Shown: positions 22,409-34,030 of the stretch, in pieces
Numbering within the stretch: position 1 is the first letter of the stretch
Layout: the number at the start of each line of letters is the position of its first letter
Assembly: GCA_951217055.1 (NCBI GenBank)
Contig: OX578280.1
Location: 992,001-1,056,000, forward strand
From: Gerris lacustris
Lineage: Eukaryota > Arthropoda > Insecta > Hemiptera > Gerridae
DNA: 64,000 bases
Direction of reading: 5' to 3'
Program-made: the position numbers and the translations under genes
The notes under the pieces: generated by a model
What the model was told of the DNA's origin: nothing
Database searches by the model: none
What the model saw: only the letters and a program-made list of their open reading frames with translations

Positions 22409-23412
22409 ATTGTGATATGGTGGTTGGTAGAAATGTTTGAACGACAGACAGTCAATAATAATAATAATTCTTTATTCCACCATAAAGTAAAACATTTCTC
22501 CTTTACAAAATTATAAATTATAAAAGTACATTTATTATATTATTTTGAATTAAGTATGTATTTTGAAATTAAGATGGTGCACCCCCGCATAAAGATGGTG
22601 TTTTACGAATCGGATTTCTAGCCGGCAATATTTGAATCCCGAGATATAGAATATGCATTCTCCAGAATAATCACATTGCTTGCGGCAAGTTTGCATACTA
22701 AAGCCTTACATATTTTAATCAAACTTCAATCTACGAGTTTCAATCTAAAATTCTTGGATTGATTTTACTCTGTTATAATTCGATAATGTAAATGAAAATA
22801 CAGAGTGAAGCGCGGGACGTTCGCTTTCAAACTTCTTAACTTACAGGAAGACAACTCGACCGTTTCGAACCACTCTAAATAAATTAAAACAGTGGAAGGA
22901 AAGTAACCGAAATCGATAGTGAATCGAAACGTATAATTTCTTACGTTACGGCCGATAAACGTCCACTAATTTTCGAAGCTAAACAGTTCTAAGAGATCAA
23001 ATTGATACGATTCATTCAGATTTGCAACTACTTTCACCTTCGATAAAATGCTTGACCATCCATTATATTATTAATATAAACCGGTTATTTATTGAATAAA
23101 GGAGGAGAATATTGAGTATCTCGACGGGGAATCAGACGTTGCACGGGTGCTTCCGGAACAACCTATTAATTCCGGCCAAAATGTTTCCCCTAAAATACTT
23201 CCTGCTCATTACGCTAAGCATTCGACACTGCTACGGTATTCCACTGTATTACTATTTAAGCGATAGTTGATACGATGATTGTCTCTGCATTTTGACAGTC
23301 GGTATGAAATTACGTCCGTAATACTCCTAAAATAAGAGCATATTTTATCCGCGTATGAGGTGTGCAAAATATTATTGTTGCGTTTTAGTACTAAAAAAAA
23401 AAAAAAAAAATA
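22409..23412. other. Unique stretch; (ATT)n-tailed retroelement end possible
   Basis: At 22457-22480 AATAATAATAATAATTC followed by TTTATTCCACC reads, on the minus strand, like a non-LTR 3' end with a trinucleotide tail. The rest (22570-23400) is unique, with no recognised gene. Confidence 0.3.
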
Positions 23413-24212
23413 AGAAATACGTGTGGTGTCGCGGGACACTCGGTAGGAACGAAGTTCCTTACATTTTTCATTAAATATAAATTTTAAAATCACACTGCTA
23501 AGTACATATACATTGCTAACTACTTATACATGGCGGAGTTAGAAAAGAGACAAAATTAAAAGTTACCAACTGTTTGTACCTGGCAGAGTTAAGGCAAAAT
23601 TAAAAGAAAATCATTATTTGTATCATTAAAACAAGCGTCTTACTATAAATATATATTAAATATAAGAAAAAAGTTGATCATGATGAGTTTATAGTGAAAG
23701 AGTATATGTTTGTTAAAGGAGTTTGGATTGAAATAGGACTGTTTTCTACCTACCCGGCCAATTAATTTAAAATATTATAAAATATATTTCTTCCCTACTC
23801 TACAGCTTCTGCTTGTATCAAATTTTACATGATTATATTTTATTTATTTACAAAACAAAGTGACATTTTTGACATATATAACAAAAATAATCAAAACAAG
23901 TCAAGTAACAGGCTTCCTTAATAACACTTTTTCCCGTCTTTTGAAGCTTACGTTTACGCGAGCGTTGGGCGAGAACGCTTAGGCGGATAACGTTTTCCGA
24001 CGAACTCAGCCTGGGCATTGGTAAAATGAACATGTGTACCAAATTTCATCTAACTCGGTGAGCATTTACTCAAGTTATCGTCATCTGTAGATTTCGTGAC
24101 GGATTTTGCGTGACGGTGATTTTGTGACGGTGATTTTGTGACGGTGATTTTGGTTGTTTTTTTCGGATTCACTCCCGGGCTCCAGAACGTGCCATAAGGA
24201 ACTTCGTTCCAA
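23413..24212 (-). mobile_element. R3 element
   Basis: Reverse copy with GGTGTCGCGGGACACT hairpin, GGAACGAAGTTCCTTACA at the left and TAAGGAACTTCGTTCC at the right. It has a local triplication of GTGACGGTGATTTT near 24110-24150. Very similar to 36890-37620. Confidence 0.75.
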
Positions 24213-24989
24213 AAAATCTTCTGACATAAATATTAAAATAAAAGAAGATCAAATAACTATCGTGAACAATAATAAATAGAAAGTAGTCAAAAATCGAAAA
24301 GAAATCAAAAGATTTTATGATTCAAAACTTTTTATAAAATATGGCCTTATTTTACGAGTATTTCCGACATAATTTAATACTATAGTCAAAATACGTTCAC
24401 AATACTTTCTCTTTATATGAGGAAGTAAAAATAATATTCATTGAAACCTCCCCTCCCCCCCCCCCAAAAAAAAGAAATGAATGATTGTTTTTAAAAAGCT
24501 AATTAAATTACTTTAGATGTTATAATAACATAATTATTCAAAGAATAACCAACAGTTGTGTCCGGCTTTCTTTTATTTATTTCTTTGCTTCAATTGTCTC
24601 CCTTTATTATCCTTTCTCTCGACTTAAAAACTTAGGGTCAGGATATTTTTAAAAAGGAAAATCCCTTTCTCTAGCTATAAGGGTCATTCTTATTGGTCAG
24701 GCTTCATCTCATTATAAACACAGAGAAAACATAGTTATCATTCATTCTTTCTTTGCGCAATTTATTTAGAGAATCAGAGGGAAAATTCACAATAAATAAT
24801 AACTAGAGAAAGAAAGAACAAATCTGAAGAACCCTACATTTTTTATTAAGAGATGTATTAAGTTTTTTTTGTAATCCATTTACATTAATATAATACGGAT
24901 AAAATAAAATACAAAATCTATTATGTAAAGGAGATTATTATTTATTTTTCATTTCGGCTACGACAGAATAAAAATTTATTTACATTTAA
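24213..24989. other. AT-rich stretch, no gene
   Basis: Contains a short end-like fragment ACAATACTTTCTCTTTATATGA (about 24400-24421, as at R6 ends) and a C11 tract (24455-24465). Otherwise featureless. Confidence 0.3.
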
Positions 24990-25150
24990 AAAAAAAAAAA
25001 AAATCAAATTATAATTATTATTAACAATGGGAGATAGACGTGGTTCGAGTCCCGGCGCTGAAGTCTATTTTTCTCTGTCTGCCTTCCATTGTTAATAATA
25101 ATTATAATTTGATTTAAATTTAAATTTAAAATTTCCGTAGTATGAATACT
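24990..25150 (+). mobile_element. R8 foldback with tRNA T-arm remnant
   Basis: The 29-base arm at 25002-25030 (AATCAAATTATAATTATTAT..., ending CAATGG) is inverted at 25087-25115. Between them is GGTTCGAGTCCCGGCGCTG, the T-arm/acceptor end of the R8 tRNA-like sequence. Confidence 0.65.
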
Positions 25151-25335
25151 ACTAAAAACTTAAAAATGAATTCTCATTGTTGTACAAGGTACAGGTACTA
25201 ATCGTGTACTTTATAATTATAAGCGATAGTTCTCGGTCTAGTTCTATTGTCGCAAATGTCGACTCCTAGACTTGTGGAAAATTGAAAGTTTAATTCGGGA
25301 CTAGGTATCGTTATTGACAGAGGAAAATATTTTGC

Positions 25336-25470
25336 AGTGTATACCTCAGTTGGTAAGAGCGCTATACTGGAAATATAGACCTATTTTTCTCTGTCTATCT
25401 CCCATTTTTAATAATAATTATAATTTTGATTTAAATCAAAATTTAAACTTTCCGTAGTATGAATACTACC
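25336..25470 (+). mobile_element. R8 foldback, partial, tRNA D-arm/anticodon half
   Basis: Holds CCTCAGTTGGTAAGAGCGCT followed by ATACTGGAAATATAG, the 5' half of the tRNA-like unit. It then joins directly to the AT-rich arm and GTAGTATGAATACTAC, so the tRNA-like part is cut at its anticodon end. Confidence 0.6.
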
Positions 25471-25649
25471 AAAAATTTAAATTTCTTGAAAACACGGCAA
25501 AGTATGGTTTTTTCCATTATCCTAAAACAATATCAAATTTGCGCGGCAAGAAGTTCTCTACGTTGGATATAAAGTAGAAAACGTCGGTTTAAAAGCTGAT
25601 CTGAAAAAATATCAGCGTTAAAAAATGTTACTTTTTCCGAATAACACTA

Positions 25650-26067
25650 GGTTTGTTCCAGCCCCGCTATTTGTACCGTCCTTTGTATCGTCCGGGAATC
25701 GTTTAGGACAGGTTTTATACGCATGCGCTAACATTGTACTGTAATAAAATCATGTCAGGTTGGAACGAGTTTAGGACTATTATTCGCACTGTATTAAAAA
25801 CATTAGGAAACCTAACAGTTAGGAAACCTTCCAGTTGATATTTGTAATTATTGACATAACTGCGCATGTCATACAAACCAGTACATGGTATTGTCAGAGG
25901 ATCGTTGGGACCGTACAGTGAACGGTTCGCAAACGATCCCTGCCGGGGTTGGAACAGTTTCGTGTACGGTACGAAACACTGTCCCAAGTCAGCTTGGAAC
26001 GGCTTTTATCTACTGCGCATGCCGGTGACGATCCCGCGGACGGTACAATGCTCGATTGGAACAAACC
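25650..26067. mobile_element. Inverted-repeat element, ends GGTTTGTTCCA
   Basis: Left end GGTTTGTTCCAGCC and right end TTGGAACAAACC are inverted; the match continues imperfectly for about 50 bases through GTACCGTCC / GGACGGTAC. GCATGCGC-type sequences recur inside. Overlapping frames on both strands (25715-26123) are not conserved proteins. Target duplication unclear. Confidence 0.62.
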
Positions 26068-26810
26068 AATTAATGACCGAAGGATTTACTTTTAAAGACG
26101 GTAAAATTACTTTAAAAGCGTGATTCAATAATTAGTCATTACGTAGAGGAAAGAAATAAAGTGATCCATAAATCAACGTGACGGAGATAGAATTTGCACA
26201 TTTTACAGCGTTTTAAAGGAATAGTTAGCAGGGTATCTCCAGAAGATCTGAATAACTTCAGATCACATAGTTCATTAGATAGAAAGAATCTTGAAGGGGG
26301 GGAAGGGTTTGGTAAAGTTCAGAAATCCAATAGAGGGCGTTGGTTGTTTTTCTCGCGGGTTCGAGAAGAATGTTAATGGTTGTTTTGAGGTGGGGAAGCT
26401 CTCTCTCTTCTCGCTTCGACTTAATGACGGTTTAAAGCTGAACGACCAACAAGCTCTAATAGCTCAAGAGAAGTTGTGGATCCCGCGCAGTTAAGTCACC
26501 GCATAGTTATGCTAACTCGGCTGTACATTACACTGTTCCGTTGCACCGTGAAAACAAGCCACCTTATCTCCTACCCCTACTTCGTAAATAACCTTATCTC
26601 CAAATAGTTTCCCTTTCTAGAAATAACAACAAAACCTTTTGTAACATACTTTAGGATAACATGGCGCACTTTGAAGAGGGCAAAATAAACGGCAAATACT
26701 GAAGATAGTAACGGTTCTTAGTCTAAATGGTACATCCGCAACAGAAAGTCGCACTTGATATTCTAATGACACTTTAATACAAAAGATGTTGTTTGTTTTG
26801 TCTTTTAGTG
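26068..26810. other. Unique stretch, no gene recognised
   Basis: Two overlapping + frames (26194-26376, 26291-26494) in a patch of balanced composition; no domain seen. Confidence 0.25.
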
Positions 26811-27435
26811 AATTTTCGAAGAAAATTAAGCTATTTCAATAGGTTCAAAATTTTTGTAATGGGAAGTTTTGAGAATTTTCTCCATGGAAATCCGATTTGG
26901 ACCATTCTTAATCGATTCCTAAAATTTAACACTTTTTTTTATGTATATATGTATTGTATATATATATATATATATTATATATATGTGTCACTCCAGACGA
27001 TATCTCCTCTTAGGATGCACTTAAAAATTTCAAACAAATTTTAAAATGTCAATAATATCAAAAGAAAGGAAGAGTTCGTTGGCCAGAATTTTTGGAGTCT
27101 ATTTAGGGATCAAATTTTGACCATTTAGGGTCAAAAATAGGATAAAAACATGTTTTTTCCATTTTACCCCCCTCTTATATGAAAGTATGACAAAAGTGTA
27201 CGTAACAAAAATTACTGTACTCTTAAAGAGCTTTCCAACGACATTCATCTTGAAGGGTAAATACTATTTTGACTTTTGTACCCCGTACCCCATTGTATAC
27301 CAATTTTATTTGTTTCACCCATCCAAATTCTAAACAAAAATTTTCCTATATTATCCTATATTATAAGCCAATTATACTCAGATTTCTTTTAATATTCGCT
27401 CATTAAGTCATGGTGCATGACTGGACTTTTTATTT
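26811..27435 (+). repeat. R10 repeat
   Basis: Aligns to 54519-54640 plus 55455-55915, with landmarks GAATCGATTCCTAAAATTTAAC-like sequence, CACTCCAGACGATATCTCC and GACTGGACTTTTTA at the right edge. It has an (AT)n run at about 26957-26982 at the site where the other copy is interrupted by R12 sequence. Confidence 0.75.
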
Positions 27436-27652
27436 TACAAAAACGATTAGAATTTATTAACTGGGAACAGTAATTGAAATTCAGGTGAATTGGCGAGAAT
27501 CTATATGATAGAATTACAAGATTTTTGTTTAAATTGAAAGATAAGCATAACAATGAAGTCATCATTTAGGCGGTCAGCTTGAGAAAGGTCCGAGAAGGGA
27601 CCGAGAAATCGGGATTGAAATATTGAGCCCTGCGACGCGACATGTCTGATTG

Positions 27653-27900
27653 CAGTTGCGTATCCAGCTACTAGGTCTGGAGGGGGCACATTCTAAGTCA
27701 GTTTAGATTAGGGGGGTGGGGGGGGGGAATTCGTAGTGGTAACAAGAAAAGGGAACTACTTATTCGACAAAGCAACTGCCCCTCCCCCCACCAAAAAAAA
27801 ATCTCTGCGCCCAAGTGACAACAACTGTTTTAGAACGTATTCGTTAGAAAAAAATGGGGGACGTGCTCGTTGTGCCCCCCCCCCCCTGGATACGCTACTG
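27653..27900. mobile_element. hAT-type MITE (248 bp)
   Basis: Ends CAGTTGCGTATCCAG and CTGGATACGCTACTG are inverted repeats with the CAGTxGCG start typical of hAT elements. Flanks TCTGATTG (27645-27652) and CCTGATTG (27901-27908) form an 8-base target duplication with one change. Contains G10 and C12 tracts. Confidence 0.75.
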
Positions 27901-28890
27901 CCTGATTGACGTTTCACTGAGGGAGATTCGACCGGTACGCAAGTCGCGACTACTACCCTGAATCCGTGCAAATAATTCTGTGAAGAATGTTTTGAAGACC
28001 AAGGACGGATGACCTTTGGATGACGATCCAAAGTATTTGATGAACAAAGGGTAAAGATAAGTTAAACAACGGTTAAACTAAATATTTAACTTGAGTTTAA
28101 TTAGCCTTGTTCGACGATATAATTGATCCATCGGTTACACGTAGCCATTATGCACGGTACTCGTCTAATTAGACAATTAAATTTATCGATTGCTAATGCA
28201 ATATATACAATATACATATAGTACAAGTATCAATTACATTATATTATGTACACTAGATTAACCAACGAGAGAAACGTGATATTTAATTCGACACGTACAA
28301 AAATAACAAACCGGAAAGCTTCTTGGCATGTCGATACCGAGTAAAAAAAATCTTGTTCACAAAAGAAAATCCCGACAAAAAAAAAGAGGAGTTAAAAATC
28401 TGTTAAAATCCCCACAGGGGGGTCTTCCACCCTTACACCGTAAATATATACCCGGTCTAAAGTGAGATTTATACTGCCATTAGAATAATATATTCTAAAC
28501 CGAGTATAGAAGAGCATAAAAAATACCGAACAAATGGGGGAAAAACCTGGGCTACAGGAAACTAACTCGGTAGAAACGAGGAGATATTAGCCGAGAGACT
28601 GCGATACACGAGCAGAACATACCACAATCCTATATCCGTCTAACACAATCCAATATCATATTGAGATTAAGCCGAGAGAAATAGTACGACAATAAATAAA
28701 ACTTGCTACTTATCCTTTCTACCAGCAGAGCTAAACCGTTCTTCCTTTTACAGGCTACGTCTTACAATGTGTCTTCATTTCTCACTTCATTTAAATGTAT
28801 GAGTGCCGCTAATCAGTACGATTTTAACAGTAAAACCTCACTCATATGCATTGCTCAGTGAAATAACAACTCTGTGTAATATATATATAA
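27901..28890. other. Single-copy stretch with TAATTA-rich block
   Basis: About 28075-28260 contains several TAATTA/CAATTA cores and ATCGATT in non-repeated sequence, which suggests a possible cis-regulatory element. No reading frame of note; the rest is moderately AT-rich. Confidence 0.3.
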
Positions 28891-29838
28891 GGGTGGTTCT
28901 CAGACTACAGGCAATTTTCATGTCCACACTCTTCAAATTGCACATAGTGCTATCATTTTATTTTATTTTTTAGATAAATTATTTCTACCATAAATATGCA
29001 AGTTAAAATTAAATGTAAATATGCTTTAACAACGTTTTTAATAATATTCGGCTATAAAAATATGTTAAGAAGTGGTAAAACTGTAATTACCATGGATGTC
29101 CAGAAATAGGATTTTAACATTTTTTTGTTAATATATTTACCTTAAATAAGTGTATGGATAAAAGTTATAAATACATGCATTCAATACTAGTGAATAGTTA
29201 ATAAAACGCAATATTTAATTTAAAAAATTATTGTATTAATTTTCAGAGCATTTTGACTTGTGTCCTTTTGTTATTTGTCATTACCATGCTCGAAATAAAA
29301 ACAAATCGTAGAGAAATTTAGTGTAAGGAATATTTTTTTTTCTATCTCATCGAAAGTCTTTTGGCATGCCTGCTGATAATAAAAGGCAGTGAGTTTCATG
29401 TTATTCAAGGTGAGTCTGCTTCTACCATCAAAAGAAATCACATGTTCTGGTATGTACATTTTTAATTGAAATTACCATGGTTGTTTATAACACAGGTTAT
29501 AATTGTTTGTTCCTGTGACTTATTACCATAATACTGCCTTTTTAAAGTAAATAATTTACTTACAATTTTGAAATGTAATTACCATGTCTTCAAATAGTTG
29601 TAATTACCGTGGGTCTTATTCATTTTTAAAAACCACGGTAGTTACAGTTTTACCACTTCTTAACATATTTTTATAGTCGAATATTATTAAAAACGTTGTT
29701 AAAGCATATTTACATTTAATTTTAACTTGCATATTTATGGTAGAAATAATTTATCTGAAAAATAAAATAAAATAATTAGCACTATGTGCAATTTGAAGAG
29801 TGTGGACATGAAAATTGCCTGTAGTCTGAGAACCACCC
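28891..29838. mobile_element. R11 element, copy 2 (948 bp), long inverted repeats
   Basis: Terminal inverted repeats of about 205 bases (28891-29095 and 29631-29838), starting GGGTGGTTCTCAG. ATAA flanks both sides (28887-28890, 29839-29842). At least six internal sites resemble GTAATTACCATGG, in both orientations (about 29082, 29277, 29468, 29518, 29575, 29598, 29632). No transposase frame. Related to 8473-9433 by ends, size, flank and the internal site. Confidence 0.78.
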
Positions 29839-29874
29839 ATAAGTACTAAACAAATAAATATGATTTTTAAGTTT

Positions 29875-31322
29875 TAGGTAGTATTCATACTACGGAAAGT
29901 TTAAATTTTAATTTAAATCAAATTATAATTATTATTAACAAAGGGAAACAGACAGAGAAAAATAGACTCCAGCGCCGGGACTTGAACCACAGTGTAGCTC
30001 AGTTGGAGAGCGCTATACTGGAAATATAGATGCCCGGGGTTCAAGTCCCGGCGCTGGAGTCTATTTTTACTTCCATGAAAATGGAAGTATGGTGATACCC
30101 TCCAAAACGTGATTCCGAGATCTCTGTGAAGGAGGGGTCTTACGGACCCGGGGGTATCATTGAAATCCGTTTCATATACATGTATGTCTGTGCGTACGTA
30201 TGTATGTACGTACGTACGTACGTACGTACGTACGTACGCACGTTCGTTCGGAACTTAAAACCTTTATAACATCGCTTCAAGACATCGTATTGAGATGCGG
30301 TTTTCGGCATTTTTTAGAACTTTAGACGGAAAAACTGATGGCGCAAACCCGAACATCGTAGCTCACGACGTTTCGGAGCTACAGTCACTTAAGCACGAAA
30401 TCGGTCTGTCGACGATAACTTTAGTAGGCTTTATTTGATTTCAATTTCCTTTGGGGTATATATGTGTCCTATATAGTAGATTGTACCTATACTTTTTGAG
30501 CAAAATCGGACAAGCGGTTTGGGAGATATTGGTATTTTAGTGTTTTTTTAAAGGTTTTTTCGGAACCAAATTGCAGCTAAACTGAAAGTCGTATCGAAAA
30601 GCGGATAACACCAGTTTAACCAATTTTAAATAATCTACAACTTTTGTCATATGACTTTTTGTCGTAGGACCATCCCTTCTACCTTAAATAGTCATTTTTG
30701 TTAAATTTTCGACTTTGAGCTCTTATATTATTCGAAATAATTGACCGATTTATTTCGGAACCAAATTGCGGCTAAACTTTAAGTCGTATCGAAAAGCGGA
30801 TAACACCAGCGGTAACTGATTTTAAAAGATCTACAACATTGGTCCTATGACTTTTTGTCGTAGGACCATCCCTTCTACCTTAAATAGAGACATGTTTTTT
30901 AGTTTTTTGTTAAATTTTCGACTTTGAGCTCTAATATCGTGTGCAATAATTGACCGATTTAATTTCTGATTGGGGTGCTTAAACTGCACATTATGCCCTT
31001 TAAAACGAGTATTTATTATTGTAATTATTTGTAGTACTTATAAAGAAGAATCGCAATTTAAAAGTAAAAAAATACCGTCTTATTTACTTTGTAAACAATC
31101 ATTTTTATCGGCTGATTTTAAATTCTTTTTTTGAAATCCCGGATTGTATTGCAAAACTATAATCGATATTAGCTGTTTGTACGATGTAGTTTACACTGAG
31201 TTCTCTCTTGCTCACGTATTGACACCACAACATTTCATGGAAGTCATGTGTGGGATTTCCACACCGGTACTTCTCTGTCTGTCTCCCTTTGTTAATAATA
31301 ATTATTATTTGATTTAAATTAA
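29875..31322. mobile_element. R8 element, 1.4-kb copy with tRNA-like core
   Basis: AT-rich terminal arms are inverted: left about 29905-29960 (ends AACAAAGGGAAACAGACAGA), right about 31271-31320 (TCTGTCTGTCTCCCTTTGTT...). Inside the left end is a second inverted pair around a tRNA-like sequence (29993-30060). The interior holds a (TACG)n microsatellite at about 30195-30240 and a 195-bp tandem duplication at 30561-30960. No transposase. Confidence 0.65.
29993..30060 (+). tRNA. tRNA-like sequence inside R8 (probably a pseudo-tRNA)
   Basis: A D-arm GCTCAGTTGGAGAGC, anticodon stem CTATA/TATAG with loop CTGGAAA (anticodon GGA), and a T-arm GGTTCAAGTCCCGG are present. The 5' acceptor strand does not pair with CGCTGGA here, and the short variable loop does not fit tRNA-Ser, so a functional tRNA is unlikely. 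Confidence 0.35.
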
Positions 31323-31436
31323 AACAAATATGTATATTCCACCTACAAGAACATCTCAGAATAAATTAGTATTTTTAGAGATTGACAGTTTTTATATAAA
31401 AGGTAAGGGAGAGCGGGGTATATTGACACGATATTT

Positions 31437-32022
31437 AATAATAATTATCTACGATTGATACGAAATATAAACATTGTATCTCTGTTTAGATGATACGTAG
31501 AAAGTGATTCTTTTCGTACTTGTATTCATTGTGTATGCCCTTTTTCATAATTCCTCTTTTTCCGCCCTAGTGCAGTAAAAAAGAAGAATTCTTCACCTTA
31601 ACGCACGATTAGCGAGTTTTTTTTACATTTAACAAAATTAATTTGCTGTTTGTTTAATTAAAGTAACTGTTTATATCGATTTTTTAGTGAAAAACAATAA
31701 GTGATTTATGTCATTATGACGAAAATGAAGAGAATAATACGCCTCCCGAAATAATTAATTCGGCACAAAATACAACTAATGAATTCATTTCATCTTTGTC
31801 AAAAGAGAAATGAGAACTTACATAAAGGAAGTTTATTAAATATTTTTTAATGTATTTATTATTAAAATCCAACAATCGTAGATAAAGCACGGTACGCAAC
31901 TCGTGCGAAAACGGCATTTTGCTTTGCTCGTGTAGTTTTACTACCCTCGCTATCGCTCGGGTGCAAACTACACACTCGCATACAAAATGCTACTTTCCTC
32001 ACTAGACGCGTAATGTACTATT
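31437..32022 (+). mobile_element. R7 element, second subfamily
   Basis: From ATCTACGATTGATACG to GACGCGTAATGTACTATT. The mini-ORF start codon is ATA instead of ATG and the frame stops at about 31812, but YDENEENNTPPEIINSA is still readable. The central palindrome has diverged arms. Confidence 0.7.
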
Positions 32023-32066
32023 GTTATGCACGTAGGGTTAAAATTTAATCTAAATGAAAAAAAATA

Positions 32067-32204
32067 TATAGACAATTAATGGATCCTTATAAGGGTTCGT
32101 GGAAATAATTACTTCAAATCATTTCAGTTCGGCAACGTTTCAACTGAAATGATTTGAAGTAATTATTTTCACAAACCTTATAAGGATCCATTAATTGTCT
32201 ATAA
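32067..32204. mobile_element. Near-perfect hairpin MITE, arms about 63 bp
   Basis: The arm starting TATAGACAATTAATGGATCC is inverted at the right end (GGATCCATTAATTGTCTATA). The centre of about 10 bases is CGGCAACGTT. Only a few mismatches separate the arms. Confidence 0.85.
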
Positions 32205-33255
32205 GATTACTACAGGGTACACCGACAACTAATTTTCGAAAAATAATATACATAAAAATAAAAATATAGTATTTCAAGAAGTTATTTTAAAGTTTTATAT
32301 TATTGGATTTGTAACAGGTTGCTGCCGTCTGTGCGGCAAGTTGATGCTGTTTAAAGGGCAAGTTGAAACAAGCAGCAAAATCAAAAAGTGACATTTAGAT
32401 AATTTTGTTCTTACTTTGAAACCACTCAATACAAACAATGGTTCTATCCAATTTAATATTAAAGTCATAAAATTATCCATTTATTTTAAATATAAATTTA
32501 TAATTATTTTGAAATCATTATATAGCAGGCCGCGCCTAGTTTAACTTCTTACAAATATTTATCTTTAATAATGGACAAAAACTATAAATTTTCGAATAAA
32601 AGAAGAAAATTTGGATATTTGTCTTTACAAAATATCCAAATGCTGAAAACTATTTTTCAATAATATGTTATCAGTATTAAAAAAAACTAGAGTATAAATA
32701 TTATGTTTTATTCGACTTACGAGTACATCTCATTACTAAATCGTAGTTTCTTATGGGAGTCGGGCGTGATGTGGGAGAATATATTTTTGAATAGACTTCA
32801 CTTCTAACCTTCCAGAAAAACCGCACCGGCTTCTTTCGCCTCGTTTTTTTTATATCAGAAGGGAAAACACATTTACAAAATTAAAAAAAGGAAGAAAAGG
32901 TGAAAGGCTTTTGAGAAAATTAGGGCAGGAGGTAAAAGAAAACACGAGATTCGGCGGAGAAGCGGATGAGCCGTGAATACCCGCCAATAGTACGTAACTT
33001 CTCCACCAGTCAGAGTTCAACCATTATTTCCCGTTTTCTAACGTCAATTCTTTATTTTCTTTTTTAATTTTAAAATGAATGACTTCAGCATGTACAAATA
33101 AAGATTTTAAAAGATAAAACGAGGTTTCTTATATTCTTAACAAGTTTCATGCTGGAAAATTTGTAGAAATAAAAAATATAAGAGCTAAACTGGATTGTAT
33201 ATTTGTTCCTCTATTTTTTTGTACATCGTATAATTTTTAGAGCTATCATTTATCG
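32205..33255. other. AT-rich unique stretch, no gene
   Basis: No repeat copy or domain recognised; the patch at about 32750-33010 has more balanced composition. Confidence 0.25.
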
Positions 33256-34030
33256 GTTGGAACGAAGTTGCTTATGGCACGTTACAGAGTCTGCATGGAG
33301 CCCAAGAGTGAATCCGACAAAAAAAACGGTCACGAAATCGACCGATAACGATAACATAAATAAATTATGACCGACTTAGTTAAAATTTGGTGCACATGTT
33401 CATTTACCAATGCCCCGGATGAATTCGTCGGACAACGTTATCCGCCCAAGCGGTCACGCGCAACGCTCGCGTAGACGTAAGCTTCAAATGAAAAATTGGA
33501 ATTTTAGGACGGGAAAAAATCTTACTTTATCTATTCAATGAGACAAACATCTTTTTAGGGTCCGTAGGCAACCAAGGACCCTTATATTTTCCTGTGTGTG
33601 TCTGTCCGTCCGTCCTCTCGCGTGCTCTCACAGCTACACCTTTCGTCCGATCACTTTGAAATTTGGCATGTATGTGTCTTGTATTTAACCAAATATTTTT
33701 AAAATATAGCGACTTACAAAACATATTGTAAAAAAAGACACTGAAACCGCTATGAAGTTAAAGACCGCTAATTTATTAAAGCGGGCCTAAATCTTTGAAA
33801 TAGAGAAAACAACGTGATACAAGCAGAAGTTTTTGTGTAGCGAAGTGATATATTTTATAATATTTTATATGGAATAGGCGGGACGTTAATGGGATTGGGA
33901 CTCACTTTACTACAACCATACTCTTTAACTATAAACTTTATTCTCAATTATTCAATACATATTTATTGCAAGACGCTCGCTTCAATGATTAAAAAAGCTC
34001 TTCTTTTAATTTTTCAGAAGCTTTGTTAAG
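33256..34030 (+). mobile_element. R3 element, diverged, with R9 fragment inside
   Basis: Left end GGAACGAAGTTGCTTATGGC and the middle match R3/R5; the right end has decayed to GCTCGCTTCAATGATT. At 33551-33725 it is interrupted by an R9 end (TTAGGGTCCGTAGGCAACC). Confidence 0.6.

Noticed and set aside
25041..25060. Functional tRNA gene
   Set aside because: Only the T-arm and acceptor end are present; part of an R8 foldback.
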